Shown here: positions 34,055 through 46,300 of the stretch, in pieces
Position numbering within the stretch: the first letter of the stretch is position 1
Layout of the letters: each line of letters starts with the position of its first letter
DNA from: Pagrus major
Taxonomy: Eukaryota; Chordata; Actinopteri; Spariformes; Sparidae
Direction of reading: 5' to 3'
Assembly (NCBI RefSeq): GCF_040436345.1
Contig: NC_133235.1
Span: forward strand, 24,080,660 to 24,144,659
DNA: 64,000 nt
The notes under the pieces: generated by a model
What the model was told of the DNA's origin: nothing
What the model saw: only the letters and a program-made list of their open reading frames with translations
Database searches by the model: none
Position numbers and translations under genes: made by a program

Positions 34055-36544
34055 ATGAGGTGAGTGTTGAGTTACGGAAAGAAATAAACCATCACTTCTA
34101 CTGCTCTGAATACAAACAAACACCTCCTCCGTGCGGCGGTAAACTTAACGTATTTCGTCACGTAGGAAGTAATAAAAGAGTTGAGCATAAAGTCGTGTTT
34201 TCATACAGCAAGAAAGTTTTGCCGTCGGCTAATATCTACTGTGATTTGTTTACAAAACATGGCTAATGAGCTAGCTAGGGATTCTGGACCTTCGAGTCAA
34301 AACTATTGTGGGACTCACTTTGTCAATAAAATCAACCTGCTGATTTTCTCCAGATGTTTACCTTCTATAATCAATCTTTTAACGATGCTGGTTAAACTGT
34401 TAATGTGCACCAGGAATATCTTTTAGACACTTCCTGGCAGAACCAGTGTGTTCAGAAAGCTTCACCTGGACATGAATGAATGCAGTAAAAGAGTCTCTAC
34501 AAAAATAACATATGATAGATATAGATATCTTTTAATATACCCAGCGGCGTCTCTTTCTCAGTTTCACCCAGTGTTGGCAGCAGGAGGACGGTTAGCTCCC
34601 CTCCCAGAACCTCGGGCTGGGCTGGGGTGGAGGCTGACTTAGGGACCATCAATAAATTACACTATTGTTTGTTTTGATTCACACAAAAACATTGTTTCTT
34701 CATGCTGACTTGATGATATTAGTGAAAATTATTATTAAAAATTTTTTTTTATACTAAACTGATTTTATGTAGCACTTATTTTGATTGCCAATGTGTTATG
34801 TATTTGTTTTGCAAAAATATTTTTATATGACAATAGCTTTATTTTTCAATAGCTTCTATGTCATGTGACCCAGTGACTCAAAACCAATGCCGAATTGTAT
34901 CACTACGCAGGCCACATAGGAGACACCTCTTTTTATTGGATTTTACAACTTCTTCTATTTTATATCAATATTTTTATCAAAATTCAACAGTTTTTTTCAA
35001 TGGTTTCCATGTCATGTGACCCAGTGACTCAAAATCAATGCCGGATTGTATCACTACACAGGCCACATAGGTCACACCTCTTTTTATTAGATTAGATATT
35101 GATATATTGCCCAGCCCTATTTTCATCTAGCCTCGCCGGAGTCTATTGTAAAAGCTAATGTTCTGGGATGTCTCAACTGGAAGCGACAAAATCTGGAGTA
35201 CATTGTAATAGGATGTCCTGCACCTTCTGTGACACAGGGTCCCCCGTTGCTGCATCAGGCTCAGACGAATCTATTTGGTTTGGCCAATTCTGCTTCTTCT
35301 CCTGGTGGGTGCAGCCTTGACAGCTCTGCTGCCCCCCGCTGAGGACCAAGGAGGTCGTGGCGTCCTGGGAGTGCTTCGCCGGGCCACATCACAACAGGAC
35401 AATCCTGCACAGGGCCTCCACGGTGACAGCACAGAGGAGGAGCAGAGATTTACCATCATCATTCAAACTTACAACCGCACAGACGTTTTGCTCAAACTCC
35501 TGAACCACTACCAGGCAGTACCTCATCTTCAGCGGATTATCATTGTCTGGAACAACGTGGGGGAGCAGACACCCCTGAAGTTATGGAACTCTTTGGGGCC
35601 TCATCCCGTCCCTGTGGTCTTCAAGGAGCAGACCAGCAACCGAATGCGAAACAGACTACAACCATTCCCTGAGATTGATACTGATGGTCAGTTCGTCTAT
35701 AACTTTCATATTGTTTGTGTCTGTGTCAACATCTTTATTTAGTGTCTTTTTACTTATTTTTGCTCTGATCCTTAGCTGTGCTGATGCTGGATGACGACAC
35801 CCTCGTCAGTGTTCCTGACCTCAGTTTTGCTTTCTCTGTCTGGAAGGTAGTACGTTCAATGAAAAATACAGTTGAGAGTGGTAATTGAACATTTAACTGC
35901 AACATACACAATGTTACTGACCGAAGTCGTTCGAACTTTGGTTCCACAGCAATTTCCAGACCAGATTGTTGGGTTTGTCCCAAGGAAACATGTCTCAACA
36001 CCAGGAGGGGTGTACAGTTATGGCAGCTTTGAACTGCAGGACCCAGAAACATCTGGAGGTGACAAGTAAGTTGTGCCTCTCTTTGAAAGCTTCACATATA
36101 CTGCATCTTTTTGGTGTACTTATATCCTGATCCACTTGCTGCAGATACTCCATGGTGTTAATTGGTGCTGCCTTCTTCCACCGCCGCTACCTGCAGCTCT
36201 TCCAGGACCAACCTCAAACAGTGCACGCGCTGGTGGACGAAACACAGAATTGTGACGATATTGCCACAAACTTTGCTGTAGCGCTGTATTTGAGGAAACA
36301 CTCCACAGGCAGCATTAAGAAACCGTCTGGGGTCTTTGTCAAACCCGTGGACCTCCGCAACCTGGAAAAGGATGCCAGCAGTGGGTATCAGGGTATGTGG
36401 CATCGCCCAGAACACCTCCTTCAGAGATCCTACTGTCTGAACAAGCTGACACAGATCTATGGCTTCATGCCACTCTGCTTCTCCAACCTGATGGTCTCCC
36501 AGTTTGGCTTCCCCAGCTATGCCAACCACAAGAGTCGAGGCTGA
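34055..36544 (+). CDS. extl2: Exostosin-like 2, alpha-1,4-N-acetylhexosaminyltransferase
   Basis: EXTL2 is a Golgi/ER type II membrane glycosyltransferase that adds GlcNAc/GalNAc to the glycosaminoglycan-protein linkage region. Exons are 34055-34059, 35238-35686, 35776-35846, 35950-36065 and 36145-36544, giving 1041 bp and 346 residues. The start was chosen because no in-frame ATG precedes the long exon (a TGA at 35230-35232 blocks it), while ATGAG|GTGAGT at 34055 joins in frame to give MRVPRCC, like the MRCC start known for mammalian EXTL2. A signal anchor follows (YLVWPILLLLLVGAALTALL). The GT64 fold shows QTYNRTDVLLKLLNHYQAVP, the metal-binding MLDDDT, VGFVPRKHVS, YSYGSFE, and the acidic DETQNCDDIATNF. 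The C-terminus lacks an obvious retention signal. Mammalian EXTL2 has 330 residues. No break was seen. Confidence 0.93.
34849..35100 (+). repeat. Two tandem copies of a ~151-bp segment in extl2 intron 1
   Basis: TCATGTGACCCAGTGACTCA occurs at 34861 and again at 35012, with the following ~80 bp also alike (through GGCCACATAGG and CACCTCTTTTTATT). The second copy runs into TTGCCCAGCCCTA (about 35108-35120), a typical end of a fish MITE, so the pair may be part of a transposon. Confidence 0.65.
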
Positions 36545-38264
36545 CGACCCGTCACATTGCTGACTGTTTTGGATAGAAAGAAGACAGACTCAAGTAGCAG
36601 TCTGGTAAGTGTGTTTGTGAGAATTGGTTGTTCACCTGGTGTACAGCTGAAATTCTCATGATCATTTGATCTGTCACTGGAAACCATCATTTACTTATTT
36701 ATTTACATCTTTGTTCAAAAACATGTAAAACTGGCATTTGATTTTTAGATGCTATCAGAAATATTTGACCAGTAAAGACATGGCTGCATAATAAGAATAT
36801 TTGTTTACCTGCTCAGTGTTATGCTCTTTTTTTAATTTCAGGATACGGAGCATTTTCACTGCGGCATCAGAAGGTCTGTTGTGGACTTCCATCCTTTGGA
36901 CAACAGCGAGGACTCTTAAAGGATTTTCTATACATGGTCCAGTCTGAATCCAGTTACTTTATAGCCAGCAGGTGTCAGTTTTGGATCTACTTTGAGATTG
37001 CCTGGTTTGTAAACATGAATTACAACACTGATGCTGTCTCATGTTCTTTTTACTGCTTTTAATATTGTTTATGGAATGTGTCAATTGGTGAGCTTGTGTA
37101 CAGTCCCTACACATTTTTAATAAATGTTAGCAGCTATAAATATTCTTCAGTAATTTTGGCCAAAAAGAATACCCACCAAAGTGTAAATAAGAATAAAACA
37201 GAATCAATATTCAAGTATTATGTCCATTTTTGTCTGATCTTTACCTTTATGTAAAGTAATATGCATGCGTGGACAATCTTTTTTTTTTTTTAATGTTTGG
37301 GTATATGTCAGGTTTGTAGAACTGTATCATGTGATTCAGTTAAATAAAGAAGAAAACACTTTTTCACGAAACACAATTTGTGGATGAATTCATTGTATTC
37401 AGTTAATAAGAGTTAAAGGAAAAGTTTACCAAAAAAGTCAAATTCAGTCATTTCAAATGGCTCCTTTTCATGGCTTCCTGTCTCAAATATTGTCAAGCCA
37501 GTAAGGACCAAGATCCCTCTGCAGTATCTATGGCACCTTATGAAAGGCGTTCCCACTCGTCAGAAATGAAGAGATATATTCTTATGTGAATATGGACTGA
37601 TCCCCTTTTATTAAATAATTGTGTCACGATTGTTGCAATACTTTTTTAAAATAGCAACATAAGACCAGCCCACAGGACTGTATATTACACTGAGTTCAGC
37701 AAATTATTTACTCATTGAATTGTATCAGCATTCAAACATACGGGAGGTTATCGCTGCCACCACAGAAAAAGAAAATGGATCAGTACAACGTCACAACATA
37801 AAAAATGGATTGTTTCTTTGTACAACTCACTAGTTGTTATCACGTGAAATGTTTCACGTAATGTAATAACATAAAATGTTTAATGTTATAACTGCAATAA
37901 GATATGTTCATGTTAAACTTGAAACTTTTATCACGATAAATAGTATATTATTATATGTTATTTGCTATAATGCCATAAGATGGTGTGTCGTAATGACGTG
38001 AAAATATCTTGTTATCTTGTAATAACTGAACTTTTCACGCTACATGATACCGAATACTTTTTCTTTTTCTGGCGTGGCAGTTATACACGGCTGTAAAAAA
38101 ACAGACCAGCTTATGCTCAATACTAACCTTGAATGAAAAACTATATTTTCTTAATAAACAATAACATACGACTCCTTATTGGTGTAAAAAAGTGTCCTTG
38201 CATATTCTGAGGTAACTCTGGCGTCCAGTTCTTACAAAGAGGATCCGAGAGACCTTGCAGAGTC
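36545..38264. other. extl2 3' UTR and intergenic interval before parl
   Basis: No gene was recognised. AATAAA at 37119-37124 is the likely extl2 polyadenylation signal. A plausible 3' UTR intron runs from GTAAGTGT at 36605 to an acceptor before GATACGGAGC at 36841. The stretch at 37850-38050 holds TCACGTGAAA/GTTATCA-type inverted words that may be a transposon remnant. The parl 3' UTR must lie in the right part on the other strand. Confidence 0.5.
37119..37124 (+). terminator. Polyadenylation signal of extl2
   Basis: AATAAA, 575 bp past the extl2 stop codon, followed by a T/G-containing stretch. Confidence 0.55.
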
Positions 38265-41200
38265 TCACTGTGGTCCAGGTCCACTGCTGCCACCACCACC
38301 ACCACCACCACCACCACTGACACCAGGCCCACCTCCTGGCCTGGATCCACTGCTACCTGGAGAACGCATGTCATGCCACAGCTTCACAAGAGGTTCCCTC
38401 TTCCTCCAGATCAGTTTGTGGCCATATGCTACATACCATCTGTGGGACGAGATGCATAGAGAAGGTTAAATGAGTGCAGGACAGCAAGCCACCAAACCAC
38501 GTTTAAGCTCATTAACATGCTATTAAAAGATTAATGTCACTGTAAGCGATATATAATGCTGAACTACATTTTTAAGTCTAAAGACATCCAATAACACATA
38601 ATTATGAGTGTATTCATCAGCTGTTAACACATGAACAAAATTCTATACTTGCGTCACTGCTTTTACTTTTTCACTTCAGTTCTTACAATGTGAACCGAAC
38701 CCCAAATGTTTTTCTCCCAACTACATCTCATGTACCATAATGATAAAAGTAAGACTTTAAGGGGCACTATGTTTTTTCTATAACTGAATAAACAAGCTGT
38801 TATCAGAGGAAAATAAGGTCCCCAGAACACTGTTGGAAACTAGAAAGGTGGCAGGGTCCGCCAAATATAAACAAAGTAAAACAGTATGAAATTGTGTCGT
38901 CCTTTAAGGTCAGTTTGTTTATTCAGTCATGAAAATGAAGAGAGTTCGTTTAATTTGTCATTAAAAAAACAGTCAATGATGTTCTTTCTCTTCTGATTAA
39001 AATTTCTTCCCCAAAACTACATCATTTATACTTTATATTCAGTTTTCGAATCTTTTTTTTCTCTTACAAAAGCAATAATCGATTATTCTTTTCAGCGCTG
39101 GAGAAACATTGGACACTCACACTCCAAAGAGGGCTCCGCCAAGGTGAGCTGCGTGGTCAAACAGCCGCCATCCCAGAATAAGCCCTGCTGCGTCTATGGC
39201 GATGAGCGCTTTCAGAGCCTAAAGATAGACCAGTGACAGGAACCTGAAGTTACACGCAATGTAAATCGCACTAGATCAACGACAACTATCCGCCTATCAT
39301 GCATTCAGACATGCATACTTACACATTCACTCACACACACTGGACTTTGTCCGTTTCGTTCATGCACAGATTTACACCTCTTGCCTGCAGCGAAAACACA
39401 ACATGTGAATGTCAACAACATCCTCTTCATTGAGTGAATTACCAAACTATTTAAATTCACATTACACATCAGAGGTGTGTACATGACAAGAAACCTACTT
39501 ATTTATTTTTTTTTTTTTTAAACACGCACGGTGCACACCCAAGACCAGGAGTGCAAACACAAACATGCACACAAATACAAACCTCATGTACACACACACT
39601 TACATTCCCTGCTGTGAATGTGATCATGGGGAGGAAGATTATGCCCAGTTTGGCCTCTGGCACCTTTGTACAGACTGCGGCCAGTACTGCCATGACGGCA
39701 CCCGACTGTGGATCAAATTAAAGACGGGTCAAAAGATTAGGATTATTGTACTTTTTTTGTGTTAAACTGTATGAAGTATGAAGCAAATATCTCACCGCTC
39801 CTAATGATGGATAGAGACGTCCAGTGGCTGTTTTACACATGTAGCTAACCATAGTGGAAATGACACCTGAAGAAACACAAAATACATAACAAAGGTTGAC
39901 TTGTTTTTATTGCCAAAATGTTAGGTATTATATCTTTAAAAGGAGTTCTGGTTTGATAGGTTCAAAGCAGTTTCAAGAGTTTACTTATATTCAATTTAAT
40001 GTTATCACACTCCAGTCCTATTCTTTATTTTACTCACCGGCAGACATGTAGACTGCAAGAAACTGCTCCTTCCCTAAGAGAGAGACAATTCCTGAAGAGA
40101 ATGTCCACAGGACATACATGTTGGCCACCATGTGGATAATGGAGTAGTGGCTGAAGGACGACAGGACCATGGGAAGGTACCGGGTTTCTGATGAGGGAGT
40201 GAAAAATGGACTGAAAATTAAACATGCCCTTGGATGCCACAAAAAATTGTCCTCATTATCCTTGTGTAAGCACTTTGTATTATTTATTTAATTTTTTCAA
40301 AAAATGGGAAGAACAGGCATACTCACTGGAGGCTGGGTTAGATGTGAAGTACTTAATCATGCTCCTTTGCATTGCAGGGATCCGCCAGCAACACAGGACT
40401 ACAGCATTTACCGCAATGATACCTGGAAAAAGGTAAAAAGGAAAGCTCCTCACTATGAAGATATGTGAGACAATATCAAACATGAACAGAAGAACAACAT
40501 GAGTCTGCAACATAAGTTACCAGTGACAGTCCTCTGTCCTTCTGTGAGGCTGCTCCAGAAGTCATCCACCATGGACATCACCAGTATGAGCTGTCGTTGG
40601 AAGCCTGACAGCTGGTTCCACCAGTCGTGCCAGTACGCCATGTCCTGGGACCCCTGGTGATGAGTGGATGGCTGTAAGCAGCTTATTTCTCACATTGGTT
40701 GACAGGCAGCAGTTTGTATCATTAAAACCTCACCTGTGACAATTTTTCTTCCTCCTCTTCATCTTTTGCAGACTGAACTCTCGACTTCAGGGTCTCATAT
40801 TGCAGAATGGCCGCGGCACCAAAGGAGGAGCCTGTAAACTGACATGGAGTCAGACCACAACCAACAGCATCATACTGTCCCAAACCTCACTACTACATGC
40901 ATCTATTTTCTCTTATTCCAGCAGAGAAATGAGACGACCTACCCCTACTGTGAACATCAGTGGTTTGAAAAGTGTCGGTCTGGGGGCTTTGGGAGGAGGT
41001 GGGGGACCTGGTGTGCCGGCCTCAGAGGGTGAAGGGTTTGTTTCTTGGGTGACATTTCCTTTCTTTGTATCCGACCTTTTGGCTTCCCGACGGAAACCGC
41101 TCCTCTGTTGGTTGCAAGGGTCTAGTCTGCCGAAAAAGACATGTTGACACAGGAGGAAATATTAAAACCTAATTTATAGATAAACAGCTTTGGTACACTT

Positions 41201-41968
41201 GTATGATACAAACCAATATATATAAAAAAAACCTGCTGAAAAAGCTGTGAAGATTGTAATGCTAACCTAACCTAAAAATATTTATTTTATGATCAAATAA
41301 GACAAAGCATTACATTTGAGAAGGTGGAACCAAAGGATATTTGGCATTTTAGCAAGAAAAAATGACCAATCGGTTATCAGAAATCCAGAGCCTGACCGAT
41401 ACTCGATTTTTGGGGCCGATACCTCGACCGATATAAGGAAGTAAAGAAATTCTGATATCGATACATAGGCCAATATACACACGTTTTGTGCAGTGATCTC
41501 TCAAGTGTGGTTTTCAAACACAATTGGGGCAGGACATTTTACAGTCACGTCTGAAATCACATTGTGCACTGGAGTGGTAAGCGTCACTGGGAATTTAAAG
41601 GTACAATACGTAAAAAACCTGTACTCAAGACCAATAGGGGTTAGAGTAACTGCTGCTAACTAGGTAGTTAGCACAGTTAGCAGTGCAGTTAGCCGGCCAG
41701 ACTGGCAGCTTCAAGTACAGGGGGTGTGTTGGTGTTAACACAGCTAGCACAGGAGCTGTAGATTTGGCAGAGAAAATGATACGAAGTGTGAAAAGCTGTA
41801 CATTAATGAAACTGCTGGAGTAGCTTCGCTCGTCAATAACCTTAGTTAGCAGATAGTTAGCTAACACGCACGGTGCTGCCGGTCTGGCAGGTTGTTACTG
41901 TAAACAAATGAAACACACAGCCGCGGGTCTGTACAATGACACTTAGGTAATCACACACTGCTGCTCGA

Positions 41969-42001
<33 letters not shown>

Positions 42002-42131
42002 TAGGTTACTGCTCATTTTCTTAATTACTCTTGTTGCTCTTATTTGCTCACCTGGAGCGTTTTGAGGTAGTGTTGGTGGATCTGATGAACTCTGTTTTGG
42101 CCCATTTCATGACACATCCTCTCCACGCCAT
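38265..42131 (-). CDS. parl: Presenilin-associated rhomboid-like protease, mitochondrial, 397 residues
   Basis: PARL is the rhomboid intramembrane serine protease of the inner mitochondrial membrane; it cleaves PINK1, PGAM5 and related substrates. Coding exons in transcript order are 42131-42052, 41126-40943, 40838-40734, 40653-40521, 40422-40327, 40187-40038, 39866-39796, 39705-39604, 39218-39121 and 38439-38265, with consistent phases and 1194 bp in total. The N-terminus MAWRG matches mammalian PARL and is followed by a basic, Ser/Thr-rich presequence. The core shows the serine motif GASGA (split between exons 39796 and 39604), the catalytic-histidine segment [13 protein letters not shown], and [16 protein letters not shown]. 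The C-terminus ends in a run of glycines (GGGGGGGGG) from a trinucleotide repeat. Mammalian PARL has 379 residues, so the extra length is in the N-terminal region and Gly tail. It converges on extl2. Which teleost paralogue (a or b) this is cannot be said. Confidence 0.94.
38285..38316 (+). repeat. (CAC)n coding trinucleotide repeat in parl
   Basis: A run of CAC/ACC triplets on the + strand, read as consecutive GGT glycine codons in the last parl exon. It is likely to vary in length between individuals. Confidence 0.85.
38755..39030. mobile_element. Short inverted-repeat element in the last parl intron
   Basis: It shares a long stretch with the element at 59782-60070, including AGAAAGGTGGCAGGGTCCGC, AAACAAAGTAAAACAGTATG and TTTAAGGTCAGTTTGTTTAT. 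The left end is CTTTAAGGGGCACTATG; the right terminus is eroded. Confidence 0.7.
41385..41480. mobile_element. MITE-like GATATCG-rich element in parl intron 1
   Basis: Contains GCCTGACCGATACTCG near the left and CCGATATAAGG plus GATATCGATACATAGGCC at the right, with repeated CGAT/GATA words in inverted order. This resembles common fish non-autonomous DNA transposons; the borders are approximate. Confidence 0.45.
41597..41910. mobile_element. Repeat fragment in parl intron 1
   Basis: Starts TTTAAAGGTACAATACGTAA, similar to the left end of the 49141 element, and contains many TTAGC/GCTAA words. The right end is not defined. Confidence 0.4.
41970..42001 (+). repeat. (CA)n microsatellite in parl intron 1
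   Basis: An alternating CA tract of about 30 bp, ending 51 bp before the splice donor of the first coding exon. Confidence 0.85.
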
Positions 42132-42432
42132 GTTTGTGATGACCTCCTGCCTGAAGCCCGTCCCCCCTGCCCCACTGGAGCTGCTGCTGCTGCGTTCACT
42201 GACGCTTCTCAAAGCTCCGACTTTTCAGTTTCCACTCAAGAGCTCTTGGTTATACCGCTTTTCCACCAATATTAGCGGGTCTACACGGGTTTTTTAAACG
42301 CGGGTCAACCCTCTTAAAATCGCCGATTGATCCCATTCCCACTTCCCGCAGGCAGGGCAGGCCATAGACATATCTATAATATATCTAAAACTGTTGTTTT
42401 CTCTTCTGTTACAACTGTGTCCGGCGCATTCG

Positions 42433-42470
42433 TGACGTAAAATGTGACGTCAGTGACGTGCAACGTGACG
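42433..42470. promoter_or_regulatory. Cluster of four CRE/ATF-type half-sites upstream of parl
   Basis: TGACGTAA (42433), a full palindromic TGACGTCA (42445-42452), TGACGTGC (42454) and TGACG (42466) lie within 38 bp, about 300 bp upstream of the parl start codon. They could be CREB/ATF sites. The surrounding sequence (from about 42255) has features of a fish interspersed repeat, so the cluster may have been brought in by a transposon. Confidence 0.4.
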
Positions 42471-43355
42471 CTTCAGATAAAAATGACAGACGGGCTGCCC
42501 CATACACGTATATACTGCGTTTATTTGCTCACTCCTCAGCTCTCCCTCACCCATCAAACATTAATATTTACACTAATTTTTTATTTGTTTGTTATTTTAC
42601 AAAAATACTTGACAGGTCGGCCTAACAGACAGGTGACAAATTAATGGAAAAACCTAAATGCAGATACCGTCATGCAGGACACTAGGCTTTATTGAATGGC
42701 TTGATGAGAATGAAAATGATGTGTATGAATTGAACACGTATGGGAGAATAGACAGGGTTCTTAAGAAGGTCTGGGTTGGCTTTTCCTTTAAATTGTCACT
42801 TATCTTTATGCAGTCGGTTGGAGGTCATTGTTGCTTTTTAGATATACACTGTATTTATAAATACTATTATTCAGATTTAAAGTTCATGTAAGGCTAAAGA
42901 ACAGTAAATAGCATGCAACTGCAATAACATAACCAAATATCCATGTATTGCGAATAGTGCAGACAAACTGTACATACACTACTGTATATACTTTATTTAT
43001 TCAGGAAGTTTCATTGAGATCACAAGTAGTGGACAATATAAGCTCAGACTAAAACGAAATGATAATAAAAATGGAGGTGGAAGCGGTAATGACAAAATCA
43101 TACATAACATAAACCACCTAAATAACTTGCCAACATACTCTATTACCCTCCACATGCCCTTGTACTATTCTTAAATATGTACACAAGGTTAACAGTTAAA
43201 ATGTAATCCATACATATTGGATGTTATTTTCCATCTGCACTTCTGTATGGAATTGATTCTCATTCTGAAATAATAGTCGGGGGACCTTGAATGCAGCAGA
43301 GGGTGTAGTATGCCTCTATCTTGCACAGGCTCGACAACAAGGTGGCACTTCACCT

Positions 43356-43366
43356 CCCTCTAGTGG
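43356..43366 (-). promoter_or_regulatory. Single CTCF-like motif
   Basis: The minus strand reads CCACTAGAGGGAGG, close to the CTCF core CCACTAGAGGGCAG. It points towards the 17 kb array, whose motifs point to the right. Confidence 0.35.
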
Positions 43367-46300
43367 TGCATTCACAGACCTGTCAGATGTGGGAGGTCTA
43401 GCCAGTGAAGTCAGAGTGGTGGAAATAACTCAGCAGGCATTTACTAAAAGTAATGACTCTTTCAGTTTTGTACTTATATTGTGCTTTTTTACTCCACTAC
43501 ATTTATTCGACAGCATGTGACTAACCCTAACCCTGCCTGTGCTTTTCCTGTAATGACACATCAAAATGTCGGCTGTGAAAAAGGTTATATATTCAACTCA
43601 CAAACAGCATGAAGAGCAGTTAAAATGACACATTCATGAATTTGTAATGATAACTACATTTTGCTTTTATGCTCTTTTTACTTATCTTTTGCAGGACCTT
43701 TACTTAGGAGAAAGTAGTTTGCTACTTTTTACTTCAGTAAAATATCCAAATACTCCTCCTATGTTCCTCAGAATGTCAAAATATGACTAAAATCACAATA
43801 AATGACTCCCTTTCTTCTTGTTATTCTTATTAAAACATTTGGCACTGAACTTTGTTTTCATTAAAACCAAAAGAGAAAGTAGTGGCAGCCTTGGACAGCA
43901 GCAGAACAGTATTGATGACACTAGGTGTTGCTATTGGCATCTGGACAAGTTCCACAAACTTCTCATAAGCCCGAGTCCAGAAATAGGTGAAGAAGGTAGA
44001 ATTTACAGGGAGAAGGCTGCACTGCAGTGTCCGCAGAGTAACTAGGGCTCTCCTCCAATGCAATATCTGCGCTTGACTCGCCGGGTTACTTTAGACAATA
44101 CTGCACAGAAAAATGCTTTAATAGAGCGAGGAAAGAAATGAAAGAAGTTTAGGGGTAAGGCAGGCAATTAATCTTAACTGAGACATGCAATGCATCCCGT
44201 GGGGACACTATAATACAATCTCACACTTCTGCGGGGAAATTATATAGTTTTGCAGAAAAGTGGGGGTGCAGAGGTTTCAGGGCTCAGATACAGTGTGCAA
44301 AGTAAGGAGAGCAATATGCCTTTGCCACTGTATGGACCCAAGGACACACTGCCAAGTTAGATGATATCCTATGGGTGCAGGTCTGGGGCAAGGGAGGACA
44401 GGGAGATGTGGGAGAGGAGGGGAGGGATGAAGAGAGCAGTGAGGGGAAGGGAGGGATGACAGGGCGGATTGAGGTGGGGGAACGGAGGAGAGTAGACGAA
44501 ATAAGGGTGAGAATCATAAATATTTAAGCGTCCACGGAAGTTAACTTAGGGAAAAATCTGTTTTGGATTTTGGCAAAGAAACGGCCGTACAATGCTGCAG
44601 CCTCGAGCACAACCCTCACACCAACACACATTCATCCCTCGCTGAATCTGTAGAGGACTATAGGTTCCTTTCTGATCAATGCAGTGCATTTTCCCCCCAG
44701 CAGAGGTGTCCTCTTTCAGGTCCTCTCATCGATTTGCTGTGAACCGACGCCAGCCCAGAATTCAGCCTGTGTCGGCAACAGGGCAGCAAGGCCTCGGTCA
44801 TGTGACAGGAAGTGTCGAGTCTGAAATCAGAACAACTTGTCATTTGTGTAGGACACTCATTCGTCTTACTGCGAATATGTCCGGATAGAGTGAAAAATAA
44901 AAGCAACTCTTGACGTATGGCTCCCGTATTGTAGTGCTCATATTTTTTTGGATCGACAGACGTGGTGCTGAACGTCATTTGGCCTTGAGGCTTCTATTTC
45001 AGGCCAGAGACTTGAAGCATCTAATACCAGCAGCACGGTCTTTTTATACCACCAGAGGAAACTCTAGCTGTTATCATAGCGTCCCATCAGAGTGCTGACG
45101 AGGAGCTTTCTAAGACACGGATCAATGAGCCAGTTAGATAATACCACACTGTCACTTGTTTTCTGTTTTTTTTATTTTTTCCTGCATAGATTTTGAGTCT
45201 CAGTGGTCAGTGTGTGATTGTGGTGTTCTTTAAAGGAGACGTTCGCTCAAAAAACGCAGTCATTAACTTCTCATCCTCATGCTGATGGAAAGTCGAGTGA
45301 AGTTTTGCAAATTTCTGGAGCTTCACAGCAAAATAGCATTCTCCTAAACAGCTTAAGTCAATGGGGGCTGGAAAATAATTAAAAATGCCTCCACACAGCT
45401 TAATTGGCATAATCCAAGTCTCGAGAAGCCCCAAGATCAAGATAATTGATTTGAAAAGACGCCAAATACAACCTCAGTGTGGAGGTCAAGGTTGTGTAAC
45501 AGCTTCAGATGGGTTCTGTGCTAATGCTATTAGCATAGCAGCTAAAGTGAAGATTTTGGCTATAAATAAAATTCAAAAATGTATTTACAAATCAATTTGG
45601 GATCTTATTGCTTCCAGAGGCTTGGATTAAGTTGTTAGAGTTGTATGGAGCCAATCTATATTTTCATTTTTCAGTTCTTTTTAATGTTTTAAAACAAGTC
45701 CCCATCTACTTCAGCTGTTTAGGGGAATCCTGCTTGCCGTGAAGCTCCAGACATGATCAGTACGAGTGTGATAAGAGAGTGACTGAAATGTATTTATTGA
45801 GTGAACTTTTCCTTTCAGAAGCAGCCAGGAGCTGATTTACAACATTGAACTCCATGAGATTTTTAAAATTTAACTCCACCATTTCTATTCAAAAATAGCA
45901 TTTTAAAAAAGGTGATTATGTAGAGCTTTGTTTGTTTTGTTAATTTGGAGTAAAAATGAGAGAGGCACTTGAATGAATATGAGAGCGGCACACTGTTATG
46001 CACACACTGTAACCTTGTGAACATATCTGCCCTGGCAGTTCACACTGACTTGATTACACAACAACTTGCTCCAGAGCTTTTTGCACCAACCTATTACAGC
46101 GGCACAGCCAGCTCATTCTGAATGCACACTGCTGTCTTTGTATTTATTGTACAATGTTTTTTTCATAATTCTACTGCAGTATAATCAAATAACAGGCACA
46201 TTAAAGAGTCAGATGTTCAGGACACGACTATTGATCCGCGATTCGTTCATTAAATATGGATGTCTCTCAGCAAAATATCATCTGGCTTTGCTTACAGTAA

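Noticed and set aside
35275..35742. extl2 starting with a non-ATG codon at 35275
   Set aside because: An in-frame upstream exon with an ATG (34055-34059) and good splice sites restores the usual N-terminus, so a TTG start is not needed.
40943..41104. Shorter form of parl exon 2 beginning at an internal AG (41104)
   Set aside because: That acceptor breaks the reading frame from exon 1. The acceptor giving 41126 as the exon edge keeps the frame ([12 protein letters not shown]) and total length.
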